Positions 1-9,528 of a stretch of DNA of 64,000 nt are shown in pieces. Source of the DNA: Prochlorococcus sp. AG-363-A03 (GTDB lineage: Bacteria; Cyanobacteriota; Cyanobacteriia; PCC-6307; Cyanobiaceae); assembly GCA_003280445.1 (NCBI GenBank), contig QCEW01000001.1:1-64000 (forward strand), written 5' to 3'. The stretch's first letter is position 1, and the number at the start of each line of letters is the position of its first letter. The notes beneath the pieces are model-generated. The model worked only from the letters and a program-made list of their open reading frames with translations, was not told the DNA's origin and made no database searches. The translations under genes and the position numbers were made by a program.

Positions 1-200
1 GTTTAATTTCAATAGCCTTACGAAAAGCCAATTCTGCATCTTTTAAGTTGCCAAGATCTTTTAATAGATTTCCTAGATTGTTATGAGCCACTTCGAAAGT
101 AGGTTTAATTTCAATAGCCTTACGAAAAGCCAATTCTGCATCTTTTAAGTTGCCAAGATCTTTTAATAGATTTCCTAGATTGTTATGAGCATCGGCGAAA
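1..200. repeat. 102-bp tandem repeat (34-aa TPR unit), near identical copies
   Basis: gtttaatttcaatagccttacgaaaagccaattctgcatcttttaagttgcc... at position 2 recurs at about 104 (102 bp period). Confidence 0.9.
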
Positions 201-532
201 TCAGGATTAAGTTCTATCGCTTTGCGTTGAGCTATTTCAGCTTCTACTAAATTGCCAAGTGATTTTAGAATGACTCCATAATTAGAAAAAATTCTGTAAT
301 CTTTGAAACCTTGATTTATGAAATGTTGATAATAGTTTGCTGCCTCTATGATATTTCCTTTTAGATGAAACTGAATTGCTCGATTGATTATTTGTTCTGC
401 AGAAGGTTTAGTTGATAGATTAGTACCAATTGTAATATTTGTTTGATTGTCTTCTAAAGCAAATGGAACTGTATATGTTTTGACTTCAGCGACTTTTTTG
501 TTACCCTTTTTTCTTGGATTAGATTCATTCAT
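1..532 (-). CDS. TPR-repeat protein, C-terminus cut by window edge
   Basis: Reverse-strand reading from ATG at 532 gives MNESNPRKKGNKKVAEVKTYTVPFALEDNQTNITIG...NPDFADAHNNLGNLLKDLGNLKDAELAFRKAIEIKPTFEVAHNNLGNLLKDL, open to position 1; TPR consensus repeats. Confidence 0.85.
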   Translation of the reverse strand, partial: MNESNPRKKGNKKVAEVKTYTVPFALEDNQTNITIGTNLSTKPSAEQIINRAIQFHLKGNIIEAANYYQHFINQGFKDYRIFSNYGVILKSLGNLVEAEIAQRKAIELNPDFADAHNNLGNLLKDLGNLKDAELAFRKAIEIKPTFEVAHNNLGNLLKDLGNLKDAELAFRKAIEIK

Positions 533-915
533 ATATGTCTTTCTAAGCTTTTGAATCATTTTATTTTACTATTAATTCAAGTTCCATTTTATTCTTTTCA
601 AATCTTTGTTAATTCTATTGACTGAGAATATAACGTAGATCTGTATTATTTCATACGTAGAGATTTAGGGCAATGGGAAAAGTTTCTTTATTTAGAAAGA
701 ATTTAATATGACTTATGCAGCCTATAAGAAAATATCAAATTCATATAATCAGAATTTTTAAAATACATCTAAACGTTTTCCAAAGGAATGGAGGGGGAGT
801 TATTTTTTAATGTGCCTTGTTTATAAAGAATTTTTGGGTGGAATAATTAGAGGTAATGACTATATTATTGATCTGTTATCAGATAATAAAAATGGTTTTT
901 TTTTATTGTTTTTAA

Positions 916-2472
916 CTATATAAATTCATACCATACATTATCTTTTAAAAGAGTAGCTTTGACTTTTATTATTTGACCTTTTTTAATTTTTAATGGCTGA
1001 TTAAATTTATAAATTGGGTTTACCCATCCTGATGTACAACTTTTACAAGGATCATTTTCGAACTCAATATCTTTATATAGATTTAGTTTTAGCCATGATA
1101 TTAAACCTAGACAAATACCACTCTTGCTAGCCTCTATTTCTAATATTATTTCTTTTTTATTAATTATATCTTTGCTATACAAGTCAAAAGAGAATGGAAC
1201 TTGGACTTTGCTTAAAAACGAAGTTGTGGTTTTTCTACCAAGATAGTGGATATTCAATCGTTTTCCCATAATATTATTAAATTCAGAAAGATCATATCCA
1301 TTTACTTTTTGAACAAACATCTCCTTTTCTATTTCTTGACTACTTTCAAGTAAGGCAACTTTAATTTCTCCAGCTTCAGGTATCATAATCCCATTTTCTT
1401 TGATTAATCTTTGGTTTGCGTCTGATAATGAGATTTGAACTCCCTCTCCTACAAATTCAGAAGATAAAATTTCGGAAATAATAAGATCGGCTTTCTTTTC
1501 TAAGTCTTTATTAACATTTAAGTCAGTAGATTTTTTGTTTATAACTTCAATTCTATTTGAATAGCCATTTTTGTCGATTATTTTTTTAGCTGCCTCAGCA
1601 ATAGGCTCTGAGGTTTCACATGTAATGACTTTTTTTGCTCCAGCATCAATAGCCATCATCGAAAGTAACCCTGATCCAGTGCCAATTTCTAACACATATT
1701 CATTGTCTTTAATGGCACTACTTATAGCTCTTAAATAAGCATTATTTCTGTTATCGTCGTTCATCATAGGCATATGCCATTGAGGAATTTTTTGTTTAGT
1801 AATCAAATCTAAATTTATTTTTGCATCTACAAAACTCGGTTCAAGTTCAATTGCTTTGAGGTATGAGACTTCTGCTTCTTTTAAATTGCCAAGATTTCTC
1901 ATTATGTTTCCAAGATTTAAATGAGCATTGGCGAAATTAGGATTGAGTTCGATCGCTTTACGTGTAGATAATTCAGCATCTTTTAATTTACCAAGATCTA
2001 TCAATATATTCCCAAGATTCAAATGAGCATTGGCGAAATTAGGATTGAGTTCAATCGCTTTGCGTGTAGATAATTCAGCATCTTTTAATTTGCCAAGATC
2101 TATCAATATATTCCCAAGATTCAAATGAGCATCTGCGAAATTAGGATTGAGTTCAATCGCTTTGCGTGTAGATAATTCAGCATCTCTTAATTTACCAAGA
2201 CCTTTTAATATGACTGCATAATTAGAAAAAATTCTTTCATCTTTGTATCCTTGATTGATGAAAAGTTGATAATACTTTGATGCTTCTTGAATATTTCCAT
2301 CTTCATGAAATTTAAATGCCTGATTAATTAGTCGCTCTTTAGAGGGGCTATTGTCTGTATTAGTGGAAATCGAAATATTGTTTTTAATTTCTCCTAAAGC
2401 AACCGGAACGGGAACAGTTTTCGCTTCAGTGATGTTTTTATTTATTTGCTCTTTCTTAGCAGATGCGTCCAT
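916..2472 (-). CDS. TPR repeats fused to a PRMT-like SAM-dependent methyltransferase
   Basis: N-terminal TPR units (KAIELNPNFANAHLNLGNILIDLGKLKDAELSTR) and a methyltransferase motif (YVLEIGTGSGLLSMMAIDAGA) with a SEILSSEFVGEG segment resembling the arginine methyltransferase double-E loop. Confidence 0.8.
   Translation of the reverse strand: MDASAKKEQINKNITEAKTVPVPVALGEIKNNISISTNTDNSPSKERLINQAFKFHEDGNIQEASKYYQLFINQGYKDERIFSNYAVILKGLGKLRDAELSTRKAIELNPNFADAHLNLGNILIDLGKLKDAELSTRKAIELNPNFANAHLNLGNILIDLGKLKDAELSTRKAIELNPNFANAHLNLGNIMRNLGNLKEAEVSYLKAIELEPSFVDAKINLDLITKQKIPQWHMPMMNDDNRNNAYLRAISSAIKDNEYVLEIGTGSGLLSMMAIDAGAKKVITCETSEPIAEAAKKIIDKNGYSNRIEVINKKSTDLNVNKDLEKKADLIISEILSSEFVGEGVQISLSDANQRLIKENGIMIPEAGEIKVALLESSQEIEKEMFVQKVNGYDLSEFNNIMGKRLNIHYLGRKTTTSFLSKVQVPFSFDLYSKDIINKKEIILEIEASKSGICLGLISWLKLNLYKDIEFENDPCKSCTSGWVNPIYKFNQPLKIKKGQIIKVKATLLKDNVWYEFI
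1920..2200. repeat. 102-bp tandem repeats encoding TPR units
   Basis: agattcaaatgagcattggcgaaattaggattgagttcaatcgctttgcgtgtagataattcagcatcttttaatttgccaagatctatcaatatattccca repeats with few differences. Confidence 0.9.
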
Positions 2473-2562
2473 TTATTCAGTTTCTGTCTATTAATATTCA
2501 CTATTTTAGCAAATCTAATTTTTACTAGAAACTTATTTTCTAGTTAACCAATCAAATTAACT

Positions 2563-3345
2563 GTGGCGAGGGTCCGAAAAAGGCGTGATTATCTCAGTAA
2601 GAGATGGTTTGTTCCAATGTCATTTGAAGTTACTTACAACGGGGATATTCAATACATCAAGCTCTTCTACTCAACTGAAAAAACGAGAGCGGGAAAATAT
2701 TATGGCGAATTTTATAAAAAGATGGATTCACTAGCAATTGACTTAAAACGCTTTAAACAAGAACTTGATGAAGATAGTGAAAAGGCAGCGAAGATTGCTA
2801 AAGATGCTGCTAATAAGGCACTTTCTGAAAGATTCGGTCCTCTTCGATACATTATTGACGATCGGCACTGGGATGAAGACATGGTTATCAGCAAGATCCT
2901 TGATGATAGAAAAGACGAGATGTTTGCATTAGCGCAGAAGACTTTTAATAATGAAGTTCTTCTTGAAGAGGACGGAGAAGAGGAATATCAAATACACTTA
3001 GATGAAGGAGGAATAGAAGTTGATGGTGAGGGAGTAGTGACGTCACTAGGAGAGTTTTTTGATTCTGAAGATTATTATGAAATCAATGAAGCAAAACTAG
3101 AAAAATTGGAAAAACTAGATTGGTTTATCATCTGGTCTAGAACAGAGGCAGGAGAGTTTAAAACAGAGGGTGGAAAGCATGAGGGAAATTATTCATCGAA
3201 CGAATTAAATATGGAAAATTGTTTGCTTACTTACAGAGGTTTACCCCTTGTTATTCCATCCAATGGCACGGATATATTTAGTAATGAACTAGAAATCCAT
3301 TTCGCAGATGAAACTAGGGTATCACTTCACATAAGTGATGCTTAA
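2563..3345 (+). CDS. hypothetical protein, acidic, 260 aa (GTG start)
   Basis: Long intact ORF MARVRKRRDYLSKRW...; no family recognised. Confidence 0.7.
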   Translation: MARVRKRRDYLSKRWFVPMSFEVTYNGDIQYIKLFYSTEKTRAGKYYGEFYKKMDSLAIDLKRFKQELDEDSEKAAKIAKDAANKALSERFGPLRYIIDDRHWDEDMVISKILDDRKDEMFALAQKTFNNEVLLEEDGEEEYQIHLDEGGIEVDGEGVVTSLGEFFDSEDYYEINEAKLEKLEKLDWFIIWSRTEAGEFKTEGGKHEGNYSSNELNMENCLLTYRGLPLVIPSNGTDIFSNELEIHFADETRVSLHISDA

Positions 3346-3530
3346 GCCGCATTCTCATTAATTTGATGCTTAACTAATTCGGAACCATCGCAAATTAGTT
3401 TGCTTTCAGTTTCATTTTGATTTTCTAAATCTATTCGCCTTTTGTTTTTAATGTGGAGAGGGGGTGAGTTGTGGAAAGATCAGGTTAGTCAAATAAAATC
3501 TTTTAGTTGATTGGCAGAGAGTTGAAGATT

Positions 3531-3893
3531 ATGGATGAAGTTTGGTTGAAACAACTGAATAAAAGAAATCTTGAGCTATCAGGGGAGGATTCTTCTAAAT
3601 GGAACTTTGCAACTGTAAGATTATCTTCTTCGGTGTTAAACAAATTAAGTCAGGAAGAACAAGCGAAATTTAAACTGACTGAGTTCAAACGAGCAACTAA
3701 TGAAATCGAGCATTGGGCTAGAGTAGAGGAAATATGTGACTTTTTTGGAGTTGATGATCCTTCTCTTGCTAGAGATATTTATTTCCGAAGATTTCAAGAT
3801 TTGTCTTTAGATGAAGAGATTAAATGGCTGGATTTAAGAGATATTAGTGAAGATATACCAGAGGGCTTTGGAGTTAAAGTTGATTGGGGTTAG
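3531..3893 (+). CDS. hypothetical protein
   Basis: Intact ORF; ATG at 3531 (MDEVWLKQLNK) preferred over TTG at 3507. Confidence 0.6.
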   Translation: MDEVWLKQLNKRNLELSGEDSSKWNFATVRLSSSVLNKLSQEEQAKFKLTEFKRATNEIEHWARVEEICDFFGVDDPSLARDIYFRRFQDLSLDEEIKWLDLRDISEDIPEGFGVKVDWG

Positions 3894-3999
3894 GAAAAAC
3901 TAAACAAATTTATCATATTAAATATGTAGCTGATAGGAAACTTTTTTAAGTTGAGAGAGCAAATAAATCAATTAAAAAACTAATATGCATTTTTAAGAA

Positions 4000-4392
4000 T
4001 TAATTGCTAAAAGTACAAACTTGATTGATCACACCCAAAATCAATTTATCTCCATTGGGTTCTTTCCATTCTTTTTCCTTATTCTTGAACTCATTAAATT
4101 CGATTGCACCTACTGCAACATCTCTGAAAGATTGTTCCAAACAATTGATATCCATCGTATATAGAATCTCTTGAGTAATATCAGTAGTCCTTTTAGGAAC
4201 AAATTTACTTAAAACTCTTATAAATCCATCTTTATTTTTCTTAACGCTGTTCTTATCCCATAATTGCTCTCCATACTGGCTCTTTGGAACTGCAATCCAC
4301 TCATGAGATAGAGCATCCATTTTTTGCGGATAGAAAATAATTAGAAGTGTTAAACAAATCAGACAAGTACTTTTAATAGTGTTGAGGTTCAT
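4000..4392 (-). CDS. secreted hypothetical protein, surface-adhesin E-like
   Basis: N-terminal signal-like hydrophobic segment, then WIAVPKSQYGEQLWDKNSVKKNKDGFIRVLSKFV, typical of the small adhesin-E-like fold. Confidence 0.5.
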   Translation of the reverse strand: MNLNTIKSTCLICLTLLIIFYPQKMDALSHEWIAVPKSQYGEQLWDKNSVKKNKDGFIRVLSKFVPKRTTDITQEILYTMDINCLEQSFRDVAVGAIEFNEFKNKEKEWKEPNGDKLILGVINQVCTFSN

Positions 4393-4752
4393 TTAATAAG
4401 GAACAATATGGTTATAATCTTGAGTCTTTGATATCACTAAGACATCGCGACATCAATTGTGAGAACACACTCCAACAAGGGTAAAATATCTAAATGATAT
4501 TCAAACAAAAGAATGAATAATTATTTACCAAAAATGAAGAAATAGATATAGAAGTTGCATTGAGTGAAACTGACGCAAATTCAGTAAAGAAGTGGAAAGG
4601 TTTCAATAACTCCTTATCTCAGAGAGAATTGCAGGGTCAAAGGGACGAATACTGGAAAACTTAAAGACATTAACAAGGGAGTGGAATAATGTCTCACCCC
4701 CATACATGTTATGGATTATTAGTGGATTAATCCTTTTAATTTTCTCTGATAA

Positions 4753-4989
4753 CTACTTACCACCATTGCAGAAACGAACTGCATCGGAGGCACTCTTGCC
4801 AGTCGCTTGGACCTCTTCAACACATTCATTAAAGATTTTTGATTCTTGCTTAATTGAACAAAAACTAAAAGCTATTGCAGCAAGAGCAATAGCAGAAACG
4901 ACACTAGAGCCTAATTGTATGAAGCCATAAGCAAACATAGCTTTGCTTTTACCACCACACTTTTTTTTATTTGTGCTTTCTTCAGTCAT
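4753..4989 (-). CDS. small hypothetical membrane protein
   Basis: ORF with one clear TM segment (GSSVVSAIALAAIAFSFC). Confidence 0.45.
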   Translation of the reverse strand: MTEESTNKKKCGGKSKAMFAYGFIQLGSSVVSAIALAAIAFSFCSIKQESKIFNECVEEVQATGKSASDAVRFCNGGK

Positions 4990-5116
4990 TTAATAATCGG
5001 ATAATTCTCCACTTTAGTTGATTTGCTTGTCCGATATAATTTTGAAATTTGTAGAGAATACCGTTCTAATTATATGAATAGGATTTTGTTTTTTAAAAAT
5101 TACAATAATCACAAAA

Positions 5117-5143
5117 AAACGCCTCGAGTTTAACAAGGCGTTT
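5117..5143. terminator. hairpin aaacgcct...aggcgttt, possible terminator
   Basis: 8-bp inverted repeat flanked by A/T runs. Confidence 0.5.
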
Positions 5144-5289
5144 ATTGGAAGATCATACGTAAGTGTTTCCTTATTTCCACTGCGGAGCATCAAACTCCTT
5201 ATCGGTATATCTTCACGCACCTCATTGATAACTCAAATAGGAAGAGGTGAGTTGATTAAGTTTCACACGTGACAATTTAAAAATCAGCA

Positions 5290-5400
5290 ATTAAAAAGCA
5301 CCCTCCTTATTAGAAGTGGGGTGCTTTTTTAAACAGAACGATTGTGTGAGGAGTTGTCCTGTTAATTTATTTTTACTCCTATGAGGACTTTTTGTCACTA
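5290..5400 (-). ncRNA. candidate Yfr1-like small RNA
   Basis: Exact reverse complement of ACTCCTCACAC at 5344-5354 (gtgtgaggagt), followed on the minus strand by the terminator at 5293-5329. Boundaries approximate. Confidence 0.4.
5293..5329 (-). terminator. strong rho-independent terminator (bidirectional in sequence)
   Basis: aaaaagcaccc...gggtgcttttt perfect stem flanked by A and T tracts. Confidence 0.8.
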
Positions 5401-5458
5401 CATAAAAATAAAATGACTTAGATCATAGGACTAAGTTGATCAATAGCATAAAGATTCT

Positions 5459-5776
5459 TTAGTCTTCTGCATTCTCAAACTGTTTCGCTAATCTAAACCC
5501 TTTTCTAAGAATCAAATATATCCCGTATAACCCAGCGATTAAAGGAAGAACTATTAAAGGATTTGGACTGTAGTTGGAATAATCCTTTACACCATCAACG
5601 TATTCGATACCTGAGCATTTCAAGTAAAGAAAACTTGTAAAGATGATTCCCCATCCAATGATTGAGAGAATACCTCCTTTTTTGTCACCTTCATAAAATT
5701 TATCTAAGCCCCATCCCCAACCAATAGCCAGGATTACTCCTCTTGTGACAGCATTTTTTTCTTGCTTACGAAGCAT
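5459..5776 (-). CDS. TM2-like small membrane protein
   Basis: AIGWGWGLDKFYEGDKKGGILSIIGWGII resembles the TM2 pattern (GxxxDRFYxGxxxxGxxx). Confidence 0.5.
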   Translation of the reverse strand: MLRKQEKNAVTRGVILAIGWGWGLDKFYEGDKKGGILSIIGWGIIFTSFLYLKCSGIEYVDGVKDYSNYSPNPLIVLPLIAGLYGIYLILRKGFRLAKQFENAED

Positions 5777-6090
5777 TTCTTTAGTTTGATTATGTTTGGG
5801 ATGAACATAACTGAATAATTGTTGTTTCGCAGGAATTGATTAAAGAAGATACTTTTCCTGTAAAAATTTGGATATCGTTTTTAGATAACAATTGAATGAA
5901 AGCAAGCAAGAAATCATCCCCACTCAGATAAAAAAGTCGAAAATTCGATAAAAATTGATCAAAATAAATTCTATCTGCTCCTTTTGAAGTGAGATCAATA
6001 TAGATATTGATAAATTGAGTAATCTTATTGGGTGGGGGGGCTGGTCCACTTAAACAAAAAAAGATAACTTAGTTCAATAGCTGAATACTT

Positions 6091-6702
6091 TTGACAGTTG
6101 CACAACAGACTGATTCGCAGGTAAGCCGACGTCTTCAGAGGGATAGCATTACTATCTCAGGAAAGGTTATTTATATTAATCCTTTTCTATATTGGCGACG
6201 CTTTGACAATAATACTGATAGGTGGTTAAGAGAGCCTGGCCAGTTAGGAGAGGAGCAGATCAATCTAAATAGAGCTCGTTTTTACCCTGAAGTTGATTGG
6301 ACTTTTCTTAGAGACGAAGAGCGGCTTATTAAAGATGCGTCAGTTGAAATGTTTTTAAAAACACTTGAATTAATAAGTACCTTTCACCCTCATTTAACTG
6401 CTGGACAATTGTTAGAGGTAGAGAGAAAAATGGCAGTAACTAAAAAGAAATCTTTTGAGCGTTGGGTAGAAAAATCTTTTAGAAAAAAAATTAATCAAGC
6501 TTCGAAAGAGCGTAATAGGTTTGCTAGAGAGCGTTTTGTAAGAGGTTGGAAAGAATGGTTAACTCTTGAAACTACTCAACAAGCTTTTCTTCCATTCGCA
6601 GCATTAATTGTAATGTCAATCTTTGCTGGTTGGTCCATAGGCATTTCAAATAATAGTTGTACCCCTTACTTTCCTACCTCAGAAACAGGTATTCTTAAGT
6701 AG
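6091..6702 (+). CDS. conserved cyanobacterial hypothetical protein (TTG start)
   Basis: Intact 203-aa ORF with C-terminal TM segment, upstream of mrdA. Confidence 0.7.
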   Translation: MTVAQQTDSQVSRRLQRDSITISGKVIYINPFLYWRRFDNNTDRWLREPGQLGEEQINLNRARFYPEVDWTFLRDEERLIKDASVEMFLKTLELISTFHPHLTAGQLLEVERKMAVTKKKSFERWVEKSFRKKINQASKERNRFARERFVRGWKEWLTLETTQQAFLPFAALIVMSIFAGWSIGISNNSCTPYFPTSETGILK

Positions 6703-6718
6703 AATTTGTAGAGCCATT

Positions 6719-7093
6719 ATGGCTAAAGATCAATTAAGGGATTTCCATCTATTTGCAATGGAGTCTGCTTTGCCTTTTGGTATGGGCATTATTCAAAATG
6801 CTAAAACTGGCGGACTCCAAAAAATAATGGATGTATTCAAATCAAAAGATCCGTTTTCAGAATTCCAGGTTGATGGCGAAACTTCCGCAAAAACAGTGAG
6901 GGATAAGATTGATAAAGTGATACCTGGCTTGGGTTATCCAGTTGTTTCAGTTGATGTTACTGTTGAGGGGAATTATCCGGATTATAAAAGTAATGATCAA
7001 GATTCTTTAGTGTCAACTTTAAATAGAATTGATAATGAACTTGATCAATTGAGACGTTTGATTAATAATGACTCATTAAATATAGATGATTAA
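6719..7093 (+). CDS. conserved hypothetical protein
   Basis: Intact 124-aa ORF, MAKDQLRDFHLFAMESALPFGMG..., co-directional. Confidence 0.7.
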   Translation: MAKDQLRDFHLFAMESALPFGMGIIQNAKTGGLQKIMDVFKSKDPFSEFQVDGETSAKTVRDKIDKVIPGLGYPVVSVDVTVEGNYPDYKSNDQDSLVSTLNRIDNELDQLRRLINNDSLNIDD

Positions 7094-7114
7094 TAAATAT
7101 TCTTGTTGCTTTAG

Positions 7115-8944
7115 ATGAAGAAAAAAGAAAGATTATATCTCAGTTCTAAAAAGCATGTAGGGGCTTTTAATCAACCCCTAATTTTCTTTTTGTTTATTTG
7201 TTTGCTTTTTTCAGTAACAGGAGTGCGTCTTTTTTGGATACAAATAATTAATGGATCATATTATAAAAAGCTTTCAGAAGAAAATAGAATCAAGCTAATT
7301 GCTAATCCACCAATAAGAGGCAGATTATTAGATCGTAATGGTGTAGTTCTTGCTGATAATAAACTTTTTTACACATTATCTATTCAACCTAGACTTCTAA
7401 CCAAGATTGAATGGATTGATCTTAGAAAATCTTTATCTGATTTGTTAAATATTTCTAGTGATCAATTAGAGCTTGCATTTAATAGAAGTTATTCCGACTC
7501 GCCCTACAAAAAAGTACTATTGACTGATTTGTCGGTCGAGCAAGTTATTAGGTTTAAAGAAAAAGAAAATAATTTATATGGCGCTCAAATTGATATTGGT
7601 TTAGTTAGAAATTATCCTTATAAGTCTTTAGCTGCGCATGCTTTGGGTTATACGCAATTGATAACTCAAAATGAGTTTTCTAAGCTTTCAGAAAGAGGTT
7701 ATAAATTATCTGATCGAATTGGACGAAAAGGTATTGAAGCTGCTTTTGAAACTGAATTAAGAGGTAAATGGGGAGGTGAAATGCTTGAGATTGATTCAAT
7801 GGGTACGGTTCAACGCAGTCTGGGGTTGAAGTTGCCAAAAGCTGGTAATGATATCAAATTGACTCTTGATCTAAACCTACAACTTACTGCCGAAAAAGTT
7901 TTGTCCGATAAAGGGGGAGGAGCAATAGTAGCGCTTGATCCACGTACAGGCGCAATTAGAGCAATCGCTAGTCAACCTACTTTCGACCTTAATTTTTTTT
8001 CTCAGCCTTTTACAAACACACAATATGAAAATCTTTTCTTGTCATCTAATCTCCCACTTTTGAGTAGAGCATTGAATGCATATGATCCAGGGAGCACTTG
8101 GAAGCCTATTACTGCTATAGCTGGCATGGAAAGTGGTAAATTTCCTGCAAGTCAAAAATTAAATACGGTTCCTTGTATTACATATGGGAGTCATTGTTTT
8201 CCAGAATATAATAAAAGAGGTTTTGGATGGATTGGATATGAAGATGCTTTCAGAGTCTCGAGCAATACTTTTTTTTATCAAGTTGGGGTTGGGTCTGGTT
8301 CGAAGGCTTTATATGATGCAGCAATCAAACTTGGCTTCGATAATTACAGCGGTATAGAAACTTTTATTGATGAAAATAAAGGCTTAGTAGGGAATAAGAA
8401 ATGGGCTGACGATGGTCGTGGATGGGGAAAGCCAGGAGAGACTCCCTGGATCGTAGAGGATATAGCTAGTGCATCTATTGGTCAATCTGTTGTTCTAGTT
8501 ACTCCATTGCAATTAGCACGAGCTTATGCAGTTTTTGCAAATGGTGGTTATTTGATTACTCCTCATTTAGTTGATGCCGATATAAACTGGAGATCAGATA
8601 AATATTTACAAAAAGTAGACATTCAGGATACGACACTAGAAACAATTCGTCGTGGACTTCGTAAAGTAGTTACTAGTGGTACTGCTATGGGAATAAATCT
8701 AGATACCTCTATTCTTCCTCCAGTCGCTGGCAAAACTGGAACAGCTGAAGATAGTAGTGGTGGTACTGATCATGCATGGTTTGCTGGTTTTGCACCTTAT
8801 GACTCTGGAGAAATAGTTATTGTTGCATTTGCTCAGAATACTCCTGGTGGTGGTTCAGTGCATGCTCTACCTATGGCAAAAAAAATGTTGCAGACATGGT
8901 ATGAGCAAAAATCTGACAATGAGTTAAGTAGCAGTAAAGATTAG
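7115..8944 (+). CDS. mrdA: penicillin-binding protein 2 (peptidoglycan transpeptidase)
   Basis: N-terminal TM, PIRGRLLDRNGVVLADN, active-site YDPGSTWKP (SxxK), KTGTAE. Confidence 0.93.
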   Translation: MKKKERLYLSSKKHVGAFNQPLIFFLFICLLFSVTGVRLFWIQIINGSYYKKLSEENRIKLIANPPIRGRLLDRNGVVLADNKLFYTLSIQPRLLTKIEWIDLRKSLSDLLNISSDQLELAFNRSYSDSPYKKVLLTDLSVEQVIRFKEKENNLYGAQIDIGLVRNYPYKSLAAHALGYTQLITQNEFSKLSERGYKLSDRIGRKGIEAAFETELRGKWGGEMLEIDSMGTVQRSLGLKLPKAGNDIKLTLDLNLQLTAEKVLSDKGGGAIVALDPRTGAIRAIASQPTFDLNFFSQPFTNTQYENLFLSSNLPLLSRALNAYDPGSTWKPITAIAGMESGKFPASQKLNTVPCITYGSHCFPEYNKRGFGWIGYEDAFRVSSNTFFYQVGVGSGSKALYDAAIKLGFDNYSGIETFIDENKGLVGNKKWADDGRGWGKPGETPWIVEDIASASIGQSVVLVTPLQLARAYAVFANGGYLITPHLVDADINWRSDKYLQKVDIQDTTLETIRRGLRKVVTSGTAMGINLDTSILPPVAGKTGTAEDSSGGTDHAWFAGFAPYDSGEIVIVAFAQNTPGGGSVHALPMAKKMLQTWYEQKSDNELSSSKD

Positions 8945-8952
8945 ATATTAAA

Positions 8953-9477
8953 TCAATTAGAATGATTTAGTTTTAGTAGTTGAGTTAAAATTGCGTTTAT
9001 TGATTGATCCTCTGCAATTTTTGATTTATTAGTCGCTAATTGACGACCTAAGACTAAAGCTCCAAGATGGGTCAATTGAATTCGCATCGAAAGCAACAAC
9101 TCCATACACCCTCCTCCAGAAAAACTTGCAATTGCAATTGGACGTTCGTTAAATAAACTTCGAAAATCTGTTCCTTGCACAGAAAGCCAAGCTATTGCAT
9201 TCGAAAGAATAGGAGGAATTGAACCGTTATATTCAGGGGCACAAATGACCCAGTGTGAATGGCTTTCCATTTGAGTATTGATCGACTTAAGATTTTCTGG
9301 TGCTTTATCTTTTGAATTATGACGTGGATTAAAAATAGGTAAATCATTTTTTGATTCTGTCAAATCAAGTAATTCGCATGAGTAATTTAGTGCCTTGCCT
9401 GCGACTAAAAATCTTTCGGCTAGTTTGAGATTTTCACCATTGCTAGCAGTTATAATAAGAAGCTTTTTATTAGACAT
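8953..9477 (-). CDS. NAD(P)H-dependent FMN reductase family protein
   Basis: ASNGENLKLAERF..., APEYNGSIPPILSNAIAWLS flavodoxin-like reductase motifs. Confidence 0.85.
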   Translation of the reverse strand: MSNKKLLIITASNGENLKLAERFLVAGKALNYSCELLDLTESKNDLPIFNPRHNSKDKAPENLKSINTQMESHSHWVICAPEYNGSIPPILSNAIAWLSVQGTDFRSLFNERPIAIASFSGGGCMELLLSMRIQLTHLGALVLGRQLATNKSKIAEDQSINAILTQLLKLNHSN

Positions 9478-9528
9478 TGTGAATGAAGAGAGGAGTATAA
9501 ATGGATTTAAGCCGTTTTTGGAATGGAT

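Noticed and set aside
5014-5220. 68-aa minus-strand ORF
   Set aside because: Spans the 5117-5143 hairpin and has no protein-like features; probably intergenic.
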